Origin: Aliihoeflea sp. 40Bstr573
GTDB taxonomy: Bacteria; Pseudomonadota; Alphaproteobacteria; Rhizobiales; Rhizobiaceae
Direction: 5' to 3'
DNA: 64,000 bases
NCBI RefSeq assembly: GCF_024105655.1
Contig: NZ_JAAAMH010000008.1
Location: forward strand, 62,001 to 126,000
The notes under the pieces were generated by a model. It worked only from the letters and a program-made list of their open reading frames with translations. It ran no database searches and was not told the DNA's origin. Positions 8,960 to 17,724 of the stretch are shown here, piece after piece (the first letter of the stretch is position 1; the number at the start of each line of letters is the position of its first letter). The translations under genes were made by a program, and so were the position numbers.

Positions 8960-10323
8960 GCTGCGACGAGTTCCGGCGCAAAGCTGACGCGGTTGCGGCC
9001 GCCACTCTTGGCCTCATAAAGCGCCGCATCCGCGCCCTCAAGCAGCGCGTCCATCGTCATCCCGTGATCGGGGAAAACCGCAACGCCGATGGACGCCGTG
9101 ATCGAGGGAAGCGAGTTGCCCCCCAGTTCGAGGCTGATCGCACTGATGCCCTCCCGCAGCTCGGCAATTTTCGCTTCGGCATCGGCATGATCGGCATCGC
9201 GCAACAGAAGCACGAACTCCTCCCCGCCATAGCGGAAGATCCAGTCGCCTTCGCGCATGTTGGCCTTGAGGTAGCCGCAAACCGCAACCAGCGCCGCATC
9301 GCCGGCCCCGTGACCATGCAGGTCGTTGAACCGCTTGAAGTGGTCGACATCGAGCATCGCGACGGCAAGCGGGCGCCCGGATCGATTTGCGTGCGCGATC
9401 TCCTTGGCCGCGACCGCTTCCAGATAGCGGCGATTGAAAACGCCGGTCAACGGGTCGCGGATCGACTGTTCCTTGAGCGTTTCGCGCATCCGCAGATTGG
9501 CCAGCGTCAACCCGAGCTGGCGCGCCACCATTTCCGCCAGACGCCGCAACGCATCCATGTCGGCGCCAAGTCCATCGGTGCCGTCGAGCGTGAGAAGGCC
9601 AAGTGTTTCGCCATGAGCGATCAGCGGAATGCACAGTCCGAGCTCGGGGTGCGTCAAGTGGTGGTCGCAGCACGGCGCGCTGCCGCCGGCTGACGTCTCG
9701 TGTATCTGCCCCCGCCGCAACCCCCAGCAATCCTCAGGCGCCAGGGAGCTGTCGACAGGCGCGCCACCGAACGCTGCGAGCGTCGTCAGCCGGTTGAGCG
9801 AAGCGGCATATATCCACAGAGCCCCCTGTCTGCCGGGGAACAGGCCTGCGAGCAGGTTCGTCGACAGGGCCGCAACCTCATCCAACGAGTTGCAGCTTTG
9901 CAGGAAATTGCTCGCTTCGTTGAGACGCGCGATCTCGTTGCGCTCGCGCTCGATGAGTTGTTTCCCCCGGTCGAGCGTCTCTGCATAGCTTGCGATTTCC
10001 TGGGCGGCCGCAGAGGGACGGTGAATTTCCCTGCGCATCATCACGTAGACAAACAGAACGAGCCCGATCCCCGCCCCGGTGAATACCCACGCCGCCGTCT
10101 GGATCGCGATCTTCTGGCTGTCGTAGGCGACCGCGTTGCGCGCCATCCTGAGGTCCAGTTCGAGCTGGATGATGCGCGACTGGTCACGGATTTCGTTCAT
10201 GACCGTGCGGCCTTGATGGGTCCCCACGTAGCGGCGTGACGCTTCGGAGCCTTCACGGGTGTGGGTGCTGATCGCAGATGCCATCTCGCTCAGCTTTTGT
10301 TCCGCAAGCTGGCGCATACGCAC
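8956..10323 (-). CDS. Diguanylate cyclase, distal part (TM-GAF-GGDEF) of an interrupted gene
   Basis: This is the intact distal part of a larger gene whose 5' part is at 10390-10635. From the first ATG after the break there are 455 residues: a membrane segment (about 75-95), a coiled linker, a GAF-like domain (about 139-275) and a GGDEF domain (about 285-445). The GGDEF domain keeps the active site GGEEF (366-370) and the inhibitory c-di-GMP site RxxD as REGD (357-360). It would make c-di-GMP if translated. The same frame runs upstream without shift to an amber codon at 10390-10392, so the N-terminal CHASE3 sensor is separated only by that stop. Internal initiation could still yield this part. 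Confidence 0.85.
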   Translation of the reverse strand: MRMRQLAEQKLSEMASAISTHTREGSEASRRYVGTHQGRTVMNEIRDQSRIIQLELDLRMARNAVAYDSQKIAIQTAAWVFTGAGIGLVLFVYVMMRREIHRPSAAAQEIASYAETLDRGKQLIERERNEIARLNEASNFLQSCNSLDEVAALSTNLLAGLFPGRQGALWIYAASLNRLTTLAAFGGAPVDSSLAPEDCWGLRRGQIHETSAGGSAPCCDHHLTHPELGLCIPLIAHGETLGLLTLDGTDGLGADMDALRRLAEMVARQLGLTLANLRMRETLKEQSIRDPLTGVFNRRYLEAVAAKEIAHANRSGRPLAVAMLDVDHFKRFNDLHGHGAGDAALVAVCGYLKANMREGDWIFRYGGEEFVLLLRDADHADAEAKIAELREGISAISLELGGNSLPSITASIGVAVFPDHGMTMDALLEGADAALYEAKSGGRNRVSFAPELVAA

Positions 10324-10389
10324 CGCGGGCTCGCGCAGCGTCGGGTCATCGGCCAGATGCGCGGTGAGTGCGAGCGCGGCCGGGTCAAC

Positions 10390-10635
10390 CTAGTGATAGG
10401 GAGCCAGGTACTGGCTGTCGGAGGTCATGAGATAGCCGCGCTGGCCCGTCTCCGCGTTGAGCACCGCCATCATGAACGCCGCAAGAAGGTCGCGGGTCTG
10501 CTGGGTGTGCGCGACGTTTTTGCTTGCCTCCATCAGCCGGTCGAGGCTGCGGAAGAACGCGATCGAATTGACGCACAGCACGCACAGGATTACCGCCAGA
10601 ACGGCGTAACCCCCGATCCGCCTGTAGGATTGCAT
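10390..10635 (-). pseudogene. CHASE3 sensor N-terminus, cut off by an in-frame amber codon
   Basis: 81 codons from the ATG at 10635 encode a membrane segment (about 7-27) and a CHASE3 extracellular sensor with the hallmark ETGQRGYLMTSDSQYLAPYH (about 62-81). A TAG at 10392-10390 then ends it. The frame continues unchanged (VDPAALALTAHLADDP...) into the membrane-GAF-GGDEF part, so the ancestral gene spanned 8956-10635. A single C-to-T change of CAG (Gln) would explain the stop. It could be a real inactivating mutation, a readthrough codon or a base-call error; the rest of the gene shows no other damage. Confidence 0.75.
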
Positions 10636-10900
10636 TTTTGGACTGCCCCTGCTGCCTCGCCGACATCGGTCGAGCCGGAAGAGACCCTAATGTAGTCATT
10701 GCTAATTATCGGTTACGGTGATCGCTTCGTCGCGATGTTGCGCCTTCTCCCATCTTGCGCTATGCAGCCGCCACCCGCGTAGACACCCTTGGAGGCAACG
10801 CGGGCGATCGTCGTTGGGATTTTCGTTCCAGCGGCTTTCGACGTTTGCGGCATATGGCGATCCGCCGTCGCAGGCGCTCCATAACCTGAAAGGAACTGCC

Positions 10901-11593
10901 ATGAGCCACGAGAGCTACACGCTCGAGGCCGAAGCGCGCGAAACGGTCGGTAAGGGGTCCGCCCGTGCATTGCGCCGCGAAGGTCGCGTCCCCGCCGTCA
11001 TCTACGGCGACAAGAAGGAACCCGTTTCGATTTCGCTCCCCTACAAGGAGCTGTTCATGAAGATCCACGGCGGTGGCTTCATGACGACGATCGCCACCGT
11101 CAAGGTCGGCGGCAAGTCGTACCAGGTCCTGCCCAAGGATTACCAGCTCGACCCCGTCAGGGATTTCCCGATGCACGTGGATTTCCTGCGCGTGTCGAAG
11201 CAGACCGTGGTCACCGTCGAAGTGCCGGTCCACTTCCTCAACGAGGAGAAGTCGCCCGGTATCAAGCGCGGCGGCGTGCTGAACATCGTCCGCCATGCGG
11301 TCGAGGTCCACTGCCCGGCCGATTCGATCCCCGACGCGCTGGAATTCGACCTGACCGGTCTCCAGATCGGCGATTCGATCCACATCTCGGCGATCGAACT
11401 GCCCAAGGGCGTCGAGCCGACCATTACCGACCGCGACTTCACGGTTGCCACGATCGCCGCCCCGGCCGTTCTGACGGCTGAGGAAGAGGCAGGCACGACC
11501 GAGGAAGCCGATGCCGAGGCCGTCGAGGTCGAAGGCGAGGAAGAAGCAGCCGAAGGCGACAACGCCGAGGCCAAGGAAGAAAAGGGCGAGTAA
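10901..11593 (+). CDS. rplY: Large ribosomal subunit protein bL25 (general stress protein Ctc form)
   Basis: A 230-residue protein binding 5S rRNA in the 50S subunit. It has the long Ctc form: the bL25 N-terminal domain (about 5-95, starting [20 protein letters not shown]), the beta-rich TL5 C-terminal domain (about 100-190), and a strongly acidic tail (Glu/Ala-rich, about 195-230). The ATG at 10901 has AAAGGA at about 10889-10894; the open frame upstream of it has no family similarity. The preceding 10636-10900 interval shows nothing else I can name. rplY followed by pth is a common order in alphaproteobacteria and supports both calls. Confidence 0.96.
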   Translation: MSHESYTLEAEARETVGKGSARALRREGRVPAVIYGDKKEPVSISLPYKELFMKIHGGGFMTTIATVKVGGKSYQVLPKDYQLDPVRDFPMHVDFLRVSKQTVVTVEVPVHFLNEEKSPGIKRGGVLNIVRHAVEVHCPADSIPDALEFDLTGLQIGDSIHISAIELPKGVEPTITDRDFTVATIAAPAVLTAEEEAGTTEEADAEAVEVEGEEEAAEGDNAEAKEEKGE

Positions 11594-11614
11594 TCGTCCC
11601 GGCCTCAGCGCCGA

Positions 11615-11757
11615 ACCCTCACCCTGCATCCCTCCCCACAAAGGGGGAGGGAGGCCATCGCCGCCGCGATCCGATCGTCGGCGGCGTAACAGGGGTTCAA
11701 GGGAGGCTCGACGCTGACGCCCCTTCCCCCTTCGTGGGGATGGGATACTGGGTGGGG
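11615..11757. repeat. Dispersed palindromic repeat, copy A (between rplY and pth)
   Basis: An intergenic element with arms reading CATCCCTCCCCACAAAGGGG on the left and CTTCCCCCTTCGTGGGGATG on the right. It belongs to the family seen again near 26440, 27050 and 34953. Each arm is itself a small hairpin (CCTCCCC...GGGGAGG), and the two arms are roughly inverted relative to each other. The middle is not shared with copies B and C. Such elements could form strong RNA structure between the two genes. This is the most diverged of the four copies. Confidence 0.6.
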
Positions 11758-11837
11758 CGGCCCCCGTTCGAAAGAACCTCTACCGAGACGAGGCCCCGTC
11801 TTCCCAGTTCGACCCTTTCCGGGAGACACCAACGCCA

Positions 11838-12551
11838 ATGCGCATCATTGCAGGTCTCGGCAATCCCGGATCGAAATACGAGAACAACCGGCACAATGTC
11901 GGCTTCATGGCGGCGGACGCGATTGCACGCCGACATGCCTTTGCGCCCTGGTCGAAAAAATTCCAGGCATTGATCTCTACCGGCACGATCGGCACCGAGA
12001 AGGTGCTCCTGATCAAGCCGCAAACCTTCATGAACCTCTCGGGCCAGGCGGTCGGCGAAGCTTTGCGCTTCCACAAGGCCGCGACGAGCGACCTGATCGT
12101 CCTCTATGACGAACTCGACCTCGACCCCGGCAAGGTGCGCATCAAGACCGGCGGCGGCCATGGCGGCCACAACGGCATCAAGTCCATCGACGCCCATTGC
12201 GGCAAGGACTACACCCGCGTCCGCATCGGCATCGGCCATCCCGGCATCCGGGAAATGGTCACGAACCACGTCCTCGGAGACTTCGCCAAGGCCGACCACG
12301 ACTGGCTGGACCCGCTGCTCGACGCCTTCGCCGACCATGCCGAACTGCTGGCCAAGGGCGACGATGCCGGCTTCATGAACAAGGCCGCGCTGGCCGTTCA
12401 GGGCAGGAGGGCCGCCCCATCCGCCGCGCCCAAACCCGCCCCGAAAGCGCAAAGCCACATCCGCCAGGCGCGAGCGAACCAACCGCAGGTCAAGCTGCCG
12501 GAGACCGGCCCCATGGCCGCGATGCTGAAGAAGCTGTTCGGCAAGGAATAA
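11838..12551 (+). CDS. pth: Peptidyl-tRNA hydrolase
   Basis: A cytoplasmic enzyme that recycles peptidyl-tRNA by cleaving the ester bond. The N-terminal signature [18 protein letters not shown] (about 6-23) includes the catalytic His, and the second signature [13 protein letters not shown] (about 108-120) is present. At 237 residues it is about 40 longer than E. coli Pth. The extra length is an Ala/Pro/Lys-rich C-terminal tail from about residue 185, which is usual in rhizobial homologues. It lies 244 bp downstream of rplY, with repeat copy A between them. Confidence 0.97.
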   Translation: MRIIAGLGNPGSKYENNRHNVGFMAADAIARRHAFAPWSKKFQALISTGTIGTEKVLLIKPQTFMNLSGQAVGEALRFHKAATSDLIVLYDELDLDPGKVRIKTGGGHGGHNGIKSIDAHCGKDYTRVRIGIGHPGIREMVTNHVLGDFAKADHDWLDPLLDAFADHAELLAKGDDAGFMNKAALAVQGRRAAPSAAPKPAPKAQSHIRQARANQPQVKLPETGPMAAMLKKLFGKE

Positions 12552-12645
12552 CGCGCCTTGACCGGCGCATGAGAAGAGGTTCGCCCCTCCCTTTTCCACC
12601 CGCCAGCACGATATCGCACTGCGACCTCCAGCACGGTTTACACTC

Positions 12646-13233
12646 ATGCCCGACAACAACGACCTTGATACGATGGAAGCCGTTCTCGACACGATCGCCG
12701 ACGCTGGCGACGGCGAGCGCGTGTCGGTCGCAGACATCGTCAACGAGATCGGCGACGACGCGTTCGGGCCGTTGATGCTCATCCCGGCGCTGGTCGCCGT
12801 CACGCCCGCGAGCGGCATTCCAGGCCTCACCGCGACCTGCGGGCTGATCATCGCGCTCGTCGCGGTGCAGATCGTGATCGGGCGCAAGGCGCTTTGGCTG
12901 CCGGGCTTCATCCTGCGACGCACCATGCCGCGCTCCAAGCTCGACACCGCACGCAACTGGCTGGCAAGGCCTGCGCGTGTCATCGACCGGCTGACGGGAA
13001 AGCGCCTCGCCTTCCTCGTCAAGCCGCCCTTCTCCGTCGTGCCGGCAACGATCTGCCTTGCTGCCGGGCTGATCATGCCCTTCCTCGAGGTCATTCCGTT
13101 TTCCGGCTCGATCATGGCAGGCGCGGTGTCGCTGTTTGCGCTTTCCTTCGTCACCGAGGATGGAATCCTGTCGGTTCTGGCAACCGCCCTCGTAGGCGCG
13201 GCCGGCTATCTGGCCTATACCGCGATGGCCTGA
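12646..13233 (+). CDS. exoD: ExoD family membrane protein
   Basis: A 195-residue inner-membrane protein of the ExoD family, named from the Sinorhizobium gene affecting exopolysaccharide production and alkali tolerance; the biochemical role is unknown. After a short cytoplasmic start (about 1-35) comes the family core GDDAFGPLMLIPALVAVTPA (about 36-55). Hydrophobic segments lie at about 65-90, 125-150 and 170-190, with a conserved PGFILRRTMPR stretch in between. The ATG at 12646 follows a 94-bp gap after pth. Positioned between pth and ychF, it may share their transcript. Confidence 0.85.
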   Translation: MPDNNDLDTMEAVLDTIADAGDGERVSVADIVNEIGDDAFGPLMLIPALVAVTPASGIPGLTATCGLIIALVAVQIVIGRKALWLPGFILRRTMPRSKLDTARNWLARPARVIDRLTGKRLAFLVKPPFSVVPATICLAAGLIMPFLEVIPFSGSIMAGAVSLFALSFVTEDGILSVLATALVGAAGYLAYTAMA

Positions 13234-13304
13234 CCCTTGACCTTCGCGCCCCCATTCCCCATAGCCCCCACAACGAAAATTTCTGCCACAGGACGGGCAT
13301 TTCC

Positions 13305-14408
13305 ATGGGTTTCAAATGCGGCATCGTCGGGCTTCCCAATGTGGGCAAGTCGACGCTCTTCAACGCACTGACCAAGACGGCCGCCGCGCAGGCCGCCAAC
13401 TATCCCTTCTGCACCATCGAGCCGAACACCGGCGAGGTCGCGGTTCCCGATCCGCGCCTGAAGGCGATCGCCGGCATCGCGAAGTCGAAGGAGATCATTC
13501 CGACCCGCATCTCCTTCGTCGACATCGCCGGCCTCGTGCGCGGCGCCTCGAAGGGCGAAGGGCTCGGCAACCAGTTCCTCGCCAACATCCGCGAGGTGGA
13601 CGCGATCGTTCACGTCCTGCGCTGCTTCGAGGATGACGACATCACCCATGTCGAGGGCAAGATCGACCCGGTCGCCGACGCCGAGACCGTCGAGACCGAA
13701 CTGATGCTTTCCGACCTCGAAAGCCTCGAGCGCCGCGCGCTGCAGTTCCGCAAGCGCGCCGCATCGAAGGACAAGGAAGCGCTGACCGTGCTGCCGATGA
13801 TGGAGGCGGCGCTGACGCTTCTGCAGGACGGCAAGCCGGTACGCATGTTGCTCAAGGGCATCGCTGCGGAAGACCTGCGCATCCTCGAGGGGCTGAACCT
13901 CCTGACCTCCAAGCCGGTTCTCTACGTCTGCAACGTGGCGGAAAGCGACGCTGCTTCCGGCAACGAGCACACCGCCGCCGTCGCCAGGATGGCGGAGGCG
14001 CAGGGCGCGAGCACGGTCACGATCTCGGCCGCGATCGAAGCAGAGGTGGCGCAGCTTTCCGACGAGGAAGCCGCCGAGTTCCTCGGCGATCTCGGCCTCG
14101 ACGAGCCGGGCTTGGACAAGCTCATCCGCGCCGGATACGAGCTTCTCGACCTCATCACCTATTTCACCGCCGGCCCGAAGGAGACGCGCGCCTGGACCGT
14201 TGCCAAGGGCTCCAAGGCCCCGCAGGCCGCTGGCGTCATCCACACCGACTTCGAACGCGGCTTCATCCGCGCCCAGACCATCGCCTATGACGACTACGTA
14301 TCGCTGGGCGGCGAGACGGCGGCCAAGGACGCGGGCAAGGCGCGCGACGAAGGCAAGGAGTATGTCGTGCAGGACGGCGATGTGCTCTTGTTCAAGTTCA
14401 ACACCTGA
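13305..14408 (+). CDS. ychF: Redox-regulated P-loop ATPase YchF
   Basis: A 367-residue member of the Obg-like group that prefers ATP and associates with ribosomes and oxidative-stress control. Motifs: G1 GLPNVGKST (about 8-16), G2/G3 region with DIAGLVRGASKGEGLGNQFL (about 69-88), the unusual G4 NVAESD replacing NKxD (about 208-213), and a C-terminal TGS domain from about residue 280. The frame stays open upstream to 12894 across exoD, but the conserved MGFKCGIVGLPN start fixes the ATG at 13305. The pth-ychF neighbourhood is widely conserved. Confidence 0.96.
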   Translation: MGFKCGIVGLPNVGKSTLFNALTKTAAAQAANYPFCTIEPNTGEVAVPDPRLKAIAGIAKSKEIIPTRISFVDIAGLVRGASKGEGLGNQFLANIREVDAIVHVLRCFEDDDITHVEGKIDPVADAETVETELMLSDLESLERRALQFRKRAASKDKEALTVLPMMEAALTLLQDGKPVRMLLKGIAAEDLRILEGLNLLTSKPVLYVCNVAESDAASGNEHTAAVARMAEAQGASTVTISAAIEAEVAQLSDEEAAEFLGDLGLDEPGLDKLIRAGYELLDLITYFTAGPKETRAWTVAKGSKAPQAAGVIHTDFERGFIRAQTIAYDDYVSLGGETAAKDAGKARDEGKEYVVQDGDVLLFKFNT

Positions 14409-14417
14409 CGGGATGCC

Positions 14418-15383
14418 ATGATCCAGGCCTACGCGCTTCAAGCTGGGCTGCTGGTGCCCGTTGCCGTCACCGGCGAAGGGCGCGACGCCGCTGTCTGGAT
14501 CGACATGGCGTCACCCACCGACGCCGATGAAGCGCTGGTTGAGCAATGGCTCGGCATCGACGTGCCGACCCGCGACGAGATGAACGAGATCGAGCTCTCG
14601 TCGCGGCTCTACAGCGAAGGTGATGTTCAATTCATGACGGCGGCCATCACCGCCAACACCCATCAGGAACGCCCGCAGATCGGCTCGGTCACCTTCATCC
14701 TGGGGGCCGGCAAGCTCGTCACCGTGCGCTACATCGAACCCTCCACCTTCACGCGCTTTGCCGAGCGAGGCGCCCGCACGCCGCTCGGCTGCCAGAACGC
14801 GACGTCGCTCCTGCTCGCTCTGCTCGAGGCCATCGTCGGCCGGGCGGCCGACGTGATCGAGCAGGTCGGCGGCGACATCGCCGATCTGTCGGAGCGCATC
14901 TTCTACCCCGCCGCCAGCAAGGCCTCGCGCCGCGACCGCGACTTCCAGCTCATCCTGCGCAAGATCGGGCGCAAGGAGGAACTGCTCGCCAGCCTTCAGG
15001 ACAGCCTGCACACGCTGCAACGCGTCGCCGGCTACCTCGCCTACATCACCGACCGCGAGAAGGACCACCGCCACCGCATCCGCTCGCTATCGCGCGACGT
15101 CACCTCGCTCGCCGATTATTCCGAGCGGCTTTCGCAGAAGATTTTCTTTTTGCTCGACGCCACGCTCGGCATGATCTCGATCGAGCAGAACGCGATCATC
15201 AAGATCGTCTCTGTGCTGGCCACGGTCTTCTTGCCGCCAACGCTCGTCGCCTCGATCTACGGCATGAACTTCGAACACATGCCCGAACTCCACTGGACCT
15301 ATGGCTACCCGCTGGCGCTTCTGGCCATGGTGGCCGCGGCGGCCCTGCCCTTCTGGTACATCAAGAAGAAGGGCTGGCTGTGA
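14418..15383 (+). CDS. corA: CorA-family magnesium transporter
   Basis: A 321-residue divalent cation channel of the CorA family. The long N-terminal cytoplasmic domain (about 1-255) carries the sensing and stalk helices. Two C-terminal membrane helices follow (about 262-283 and 297-316), the first ending in the signature YGMNFEHMPEL (about 283-293), with the GMN selectivity motif. A positively charged tail KKKGWL ends the protein. It begins 9 bp after ychF, so it probably shares a transcript. Mg2+, Ni2+ or Co2+ could be carried; CorA-type Mg2+ uptake is the default assignment. Confidence 0.92.
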   Translation: MIQAYALQAGLLVPVAVTGEGRDAAVWIDMASPTDADEALVEQWLGIDVPTRDEMNEIELSSRLYSEGDVQFMTAAITANTHQERPQIGSVTFILGAGKLVTVRYIEPSTFTRFAERGARTPLGCQNATSLLLALLEAIVGRAADVIEQVGGDIADLSERIFYPAASKASRRDRDFQLILRKIGRKEELLASLQDSLHTLQRVAGYLAYITDREKDHRHRIRSLSRDVTSLADYSERLSQKIFFLLDATLGMISIEQNAIIKIVSVLATVFLPPTLVASIYGMNFEHMPELHWTYGYPLALLAMVAAAALPFWYIKKKGWL

Positions 15384-15453
15384 GCCGGAATCGGTTGCGT
15401 ATCGCGACGCTTGCGGCCAAACTATCGTTCAAGATTGAACAGGATTGCAAGGC

Positions 15454-15921
15454 ATGAGCGAAAAGCGCTGGGCGTTCGAGGATTTCACAGTGGGCCGCAC
15501 AATCGACCTGCCGGTAAAGCACGTCACCGCCGAGGAGATCGTCGACTTCGCCTCGCAATTCGACGCGCAGCCCATGCACCTGGACGAGGAGGCCGGCAAG
15601 GCTTCCATCCTCGGTGGCCTTGCCGCCTCGGGCTGGCACACCTGCGCGATGTTCATGCGCATGATGTGCGATGCCTTCCTGCTCGATTCGACCTCCCAGG
15701 GCGCCCCCGGCGTCGACTATGTGCGCTGGAAGAAGCCGGTGATCGCCGGCGACACCCTCTCCGGCACTTCGACCGTCACTGCCGCGCGCGTTTCGGCCAA
15801 GCGCCCCAACCTTGGCATCGTCACGGTCGAGCATCGCATCTTCAACCAGAAGGGCGAGACAGTCTGCGAACTCGCCAACACCGGCATGTTCCTGCTGCGC
15901 AATCCGGGAGTGGCCGCATGA
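15454..15921 (+). CDS. MaoC-family (R)-hydratase, first of a tandem pair
   Basis: A 155-residue hot-dog fold protein of the MaoC/(R)-specific enoyl-CoA hydratase family. The key pattern FDAQPMHLDEEAGKASILGG holds the catalytic Asp and His (FDxQPxHxDxxxA), followed by ASGWHTCAMFMRM. It likely acts on an acyl-CoA or similar thioester; the substrate is unknown. The ATG at 15454 is preferred over the upstream in-frame TTG at 15445. The next gene is a paralogue overlapping by 4 bp (ATGA), so the two may form a heteromeric hydratase. Confidence 0.85.
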   Translation: MSEKRWAFEDFTVGRTIDLPVKHVTAEEIVDFASQFDAQPMHLDEEAGKASILGGLAASGWHTCAMFMRMMCDAFLLDSTSQGAPGVDYVRWKKPVIAGDTLSGTSTVTAARVSAKRPNLGIVTVEHRIFNQKGETVCELANTGMFLLRNPGVAA

Positions 15922-16388
15922 CGCTCGACGACTATCTGATGATCGGCAAGCAGATCGATCTGGGCAGCCACACGTTCCGCGCCGACGAGATCAAGGAATT
16001 CGCCGCGAAATACGATCCGCAGCCCTTCCACATGGATGAAGCGGCAGCGGCCCAGTCCGTGTTCGGCCGCCTCTGCGCTTCCGGCTGGCACACCTGCGCC
16101 ATGTGGATGCGCTACAATCTGCAAAAGCGTCAGGACATGGAAGGCGCAGGCTGGGGCGGTGACGGCGAACAGCCGGTCTTCGGCCCCTCGCCCGGCTTCA
16201 CGAACCTGAAATGGCTGAAGCCCGTCTATGTCGACGAGACGATCACCTTCACCCGCACCGCCAAAGCCCACCGCACCGTCGCCTCCCGCCCCGGCTGGCG
16301 CGTGATGACGCTGATCTGCGAGGCGTTCGATTCGAGCGGCGACAAGGTGCTGGAGTTTGAAAGCGCGGTGCTGTTGAAGGCGGAGTGA
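15918..16388 (+). CDS. MaoC-family (R)-hydratase, second of a tandem pair
   Basis: A 156-residue paralogue of the preceding protein with the same active-site pattern, YDPQPFHMDEAAAAQSVFGR, and the shared ASGWHTCAMWMRY segment. The ATG at 15918 overlaps the previous stop as ATGA, implying translational coupling and equal amounts of both subunits. It carries a short insertion (about 70-90) not present in the first copy. The pair looks like a local duplication that diverged; the partner pathway (fatty acid, mesaconyl-CoA or other) cannot be deduced from neighbours. Confidence 0.85.
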   Translation: MTLDDYLMIGKQIDLGSHTFRADEIKEFAAKYDPQPFHMDEAAAAQSVFGRLCASGWHTCAMWMRYNLQKRQDMEGAGWGGDGEQPVFGPSPGFTNLKWLKPVYVDETITFTRTAKAHRTVASRPGWRVMTLICEAFDSSGDKVLEFESAVLLKAE

Positions 16389-16398
16389 GCCCAGTCCG

Positions 16399-16683
16399 TC
16401 AGTCCATCTGGGGCCATTGCTGCGCAGCATGGAGCACTCGCAGGATGGTCACGGCCCGTTCAGCTTCGGCATAGACGACGATGTAGTTCGAGCGAACCAC
16501 CATCTCGCGCGTGCCTGCGACACGTCCCGAGCGATAGAGCCTCGGATAGTCCGGCAAAACTGCCGCCCGGTCGACGATATCTTCCAGGAGCCGTTGACCG
16601 GCGTCCGGGTTGTCCGCCGAAATATAGTCAACGATGGCGATCAGATCATCACGCGCGGCCTGTTGCCACTCAAGAACGCGCAC
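16399..16683 (-). CDS. RelE/ParE-family toxin
   Basis: A 94-residue toxin of a type II toxin-antitoxin module. Family features: WQQAARDDLIAIVDYISADN at the start (helical hairpin), a central YPRLYRSGRVAGTREMVV strand region and YIVVYAEAERAVTILRVLHA near the end (about 67-86), as in ParE-like toxins. ParE relatives poison DNA gyrase, whereas RelE relatives cut mRNA on the ribosome; the long helical N-terminus here favours ParE. It overlaps the upstream antitoxin gene by 14 bp, the usual layout. Confidence 0.87.
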   Translation of the reverse strand: MRVLEWQQAARDDLIAIVDYISADNPDAGQRLLEDIVDRAAVLPDYPRLYRSGRVAGTREMVVRSNYIVVYAEAERAVTILRVLHAAQQWPQMD

Positions 16684-16966
16684 GGCGCCTGCTGTCGATC
16701 AAAGCCTGAGCTTCTTCGATGACCTGTCGATGCGGAATGGTTGGGCGCTTGTCGTCCAACGCCTCCTGAACTTTGGCACGAAACCAGGTGTCGTGGGCCT
16801 CGGGATCGACCGCCAGACCCGCCGGAAGTCCACCCTCTTTTGAAATTCGCGTCAGAAGAATTCGGACGGCATCCGACAAAGTCAGTCCTACATTTGCGAG
16901 CTTGGCACCCGCATCTTCCTTCAATTTGTCGTCGACGCGGACGTGGAGCATCGAGGTTTGCGCCAT
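16670..16966 (-). CDS. RelB/DinJ-family antitoxin
   Basis: A 98-residue antitoxin. Its N-terminus has the ribbon-helix-helix fold of RelB/DinJ (MLHVRVDDKLKEDAGAKLAN, about 6-25, then GLTLSDAVRILLTRI). The C-terminal part, rich in charged residues, should wrap the toxin. It is first in the operon and overlaps the toxin gene, so it is expected to autoregulate through the region 16967-17029. A DinJ/RelB antitoxin beside a ParE-like toxin is a common mixed pairing. Confidence 0.88.
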   Translation of the reverse strand: MAQTSMLHVRVDDKLKEDAGAKLANVGLTLSDAVRILLTRISKEGGLPAGLAVDPEAHDTWFRAKVQEALDDKRPTIPHRQVIEEAQALIDSRRRARS

Positions 16967-17029
16967 GGCTCAGCTCTCCGATGGATCATTCGAACATAAC
17001 GTAGATCAATTGAGATACAGGCGCAATTC

Positions 17030-17659
17030 CTAGGCTTTCCCCGTCACCAGCGCCGCCACGATCTGATCCCCCTCCCGCTCGCTGGCGCCAAGTCCAGCCG
17101 CCACGCCAGCGCGATCGGCTTCCGGTCGGTTCTGGCTCATCTTGCGCTTGCCGAAGAGGCGGGTGATCGGCAGGCGGAGGCCAACGATGCCGCGCAGTTG
17201 CGCGTCGATGAAGCGCTCCGGCGCATCCGTGATCGCCCAGGGCTCGGCGCGCGCGGCCTCGTGGCGAAGGGTCAGACGCGTGACCACGTCGCGCAGGCGC
17301 TCCGCATCCTCGAAGAACTCCACCGGCCCATGGGCATGGACGGCGACGTAGTTCCACGTCGGCACGACCTTGCCGTGCTCGCGCTTTGAAGCGTACCAGG
17401 ACGGCGTGACGTAGGCATCCGGGCCGGGGAAGATGACCAGCGCCTCACCTGTGGGCTGAAGCTGCCACTGACGGTTCGCCTTGGCGACGTGGCCGTAGAG
17501 CGTCCCGAACTCGCCCTCGTTCTCGTCGAGAATAAACGGCAGCGGCGTTGCGACAAGGCCCTCATCGGTCGAAGTAACGAGCGTCGATAGCCCCGCCTCG
17601 CGCATGATGGCGGCGAGCGCGGCGGGGTCGTCCTCACGGAAAGCGGGCGGCGTGTACAT
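17030..17659 (-). CDS. PaiB-like FMN-binding negative transcriptional regulator
   Basis: A 209-residue protein of the PaiB/FMN_bind_2 family with a split-barrel flavin-binding fold, named for B. subtilis PaiB, which represses sporulation and protease genes. Typical segments are MYTPPAFREDD at the start, PLPFILDENEGEFGTLYGHV (about 40-59), HVAKANRQW and YVTPSWYASKREHGKVVPTW (about 87-106). It has no classical helix-turn-helix, so a flavin-dependent enzymatic or pyridoxamine-oxidase-like role is also possible. It is monocistronic, downstream of apt on the same strand with a 65-bp gap. Confidence 0.88.
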   Translation of the reverse strand: MYTPPAFREDDPAALAAIMREAGLSTLVTSTDEGLVATPLPFILDENEGEFGTLYGHVAKANRQWQLQPTGEALVIFPGPDAYVTPSWYASKREHGKVVPTWNYVAVHAHGPVEFFEDAERLRDVVTRLTLRHEAARAEPWAITDAPERFIDAQLRGIVGLRLPITRLFGKRKMSQNRPEADRAGVAAGLGASEREGDQIVAALVTGKA

Positions 17660-17724
17660 GGGCCAATCCTAGCACCGCGGCCCGGTTGGGAAAGAGGCGG
17701 TCGACCGAAGAGGTTGGACCAGCC

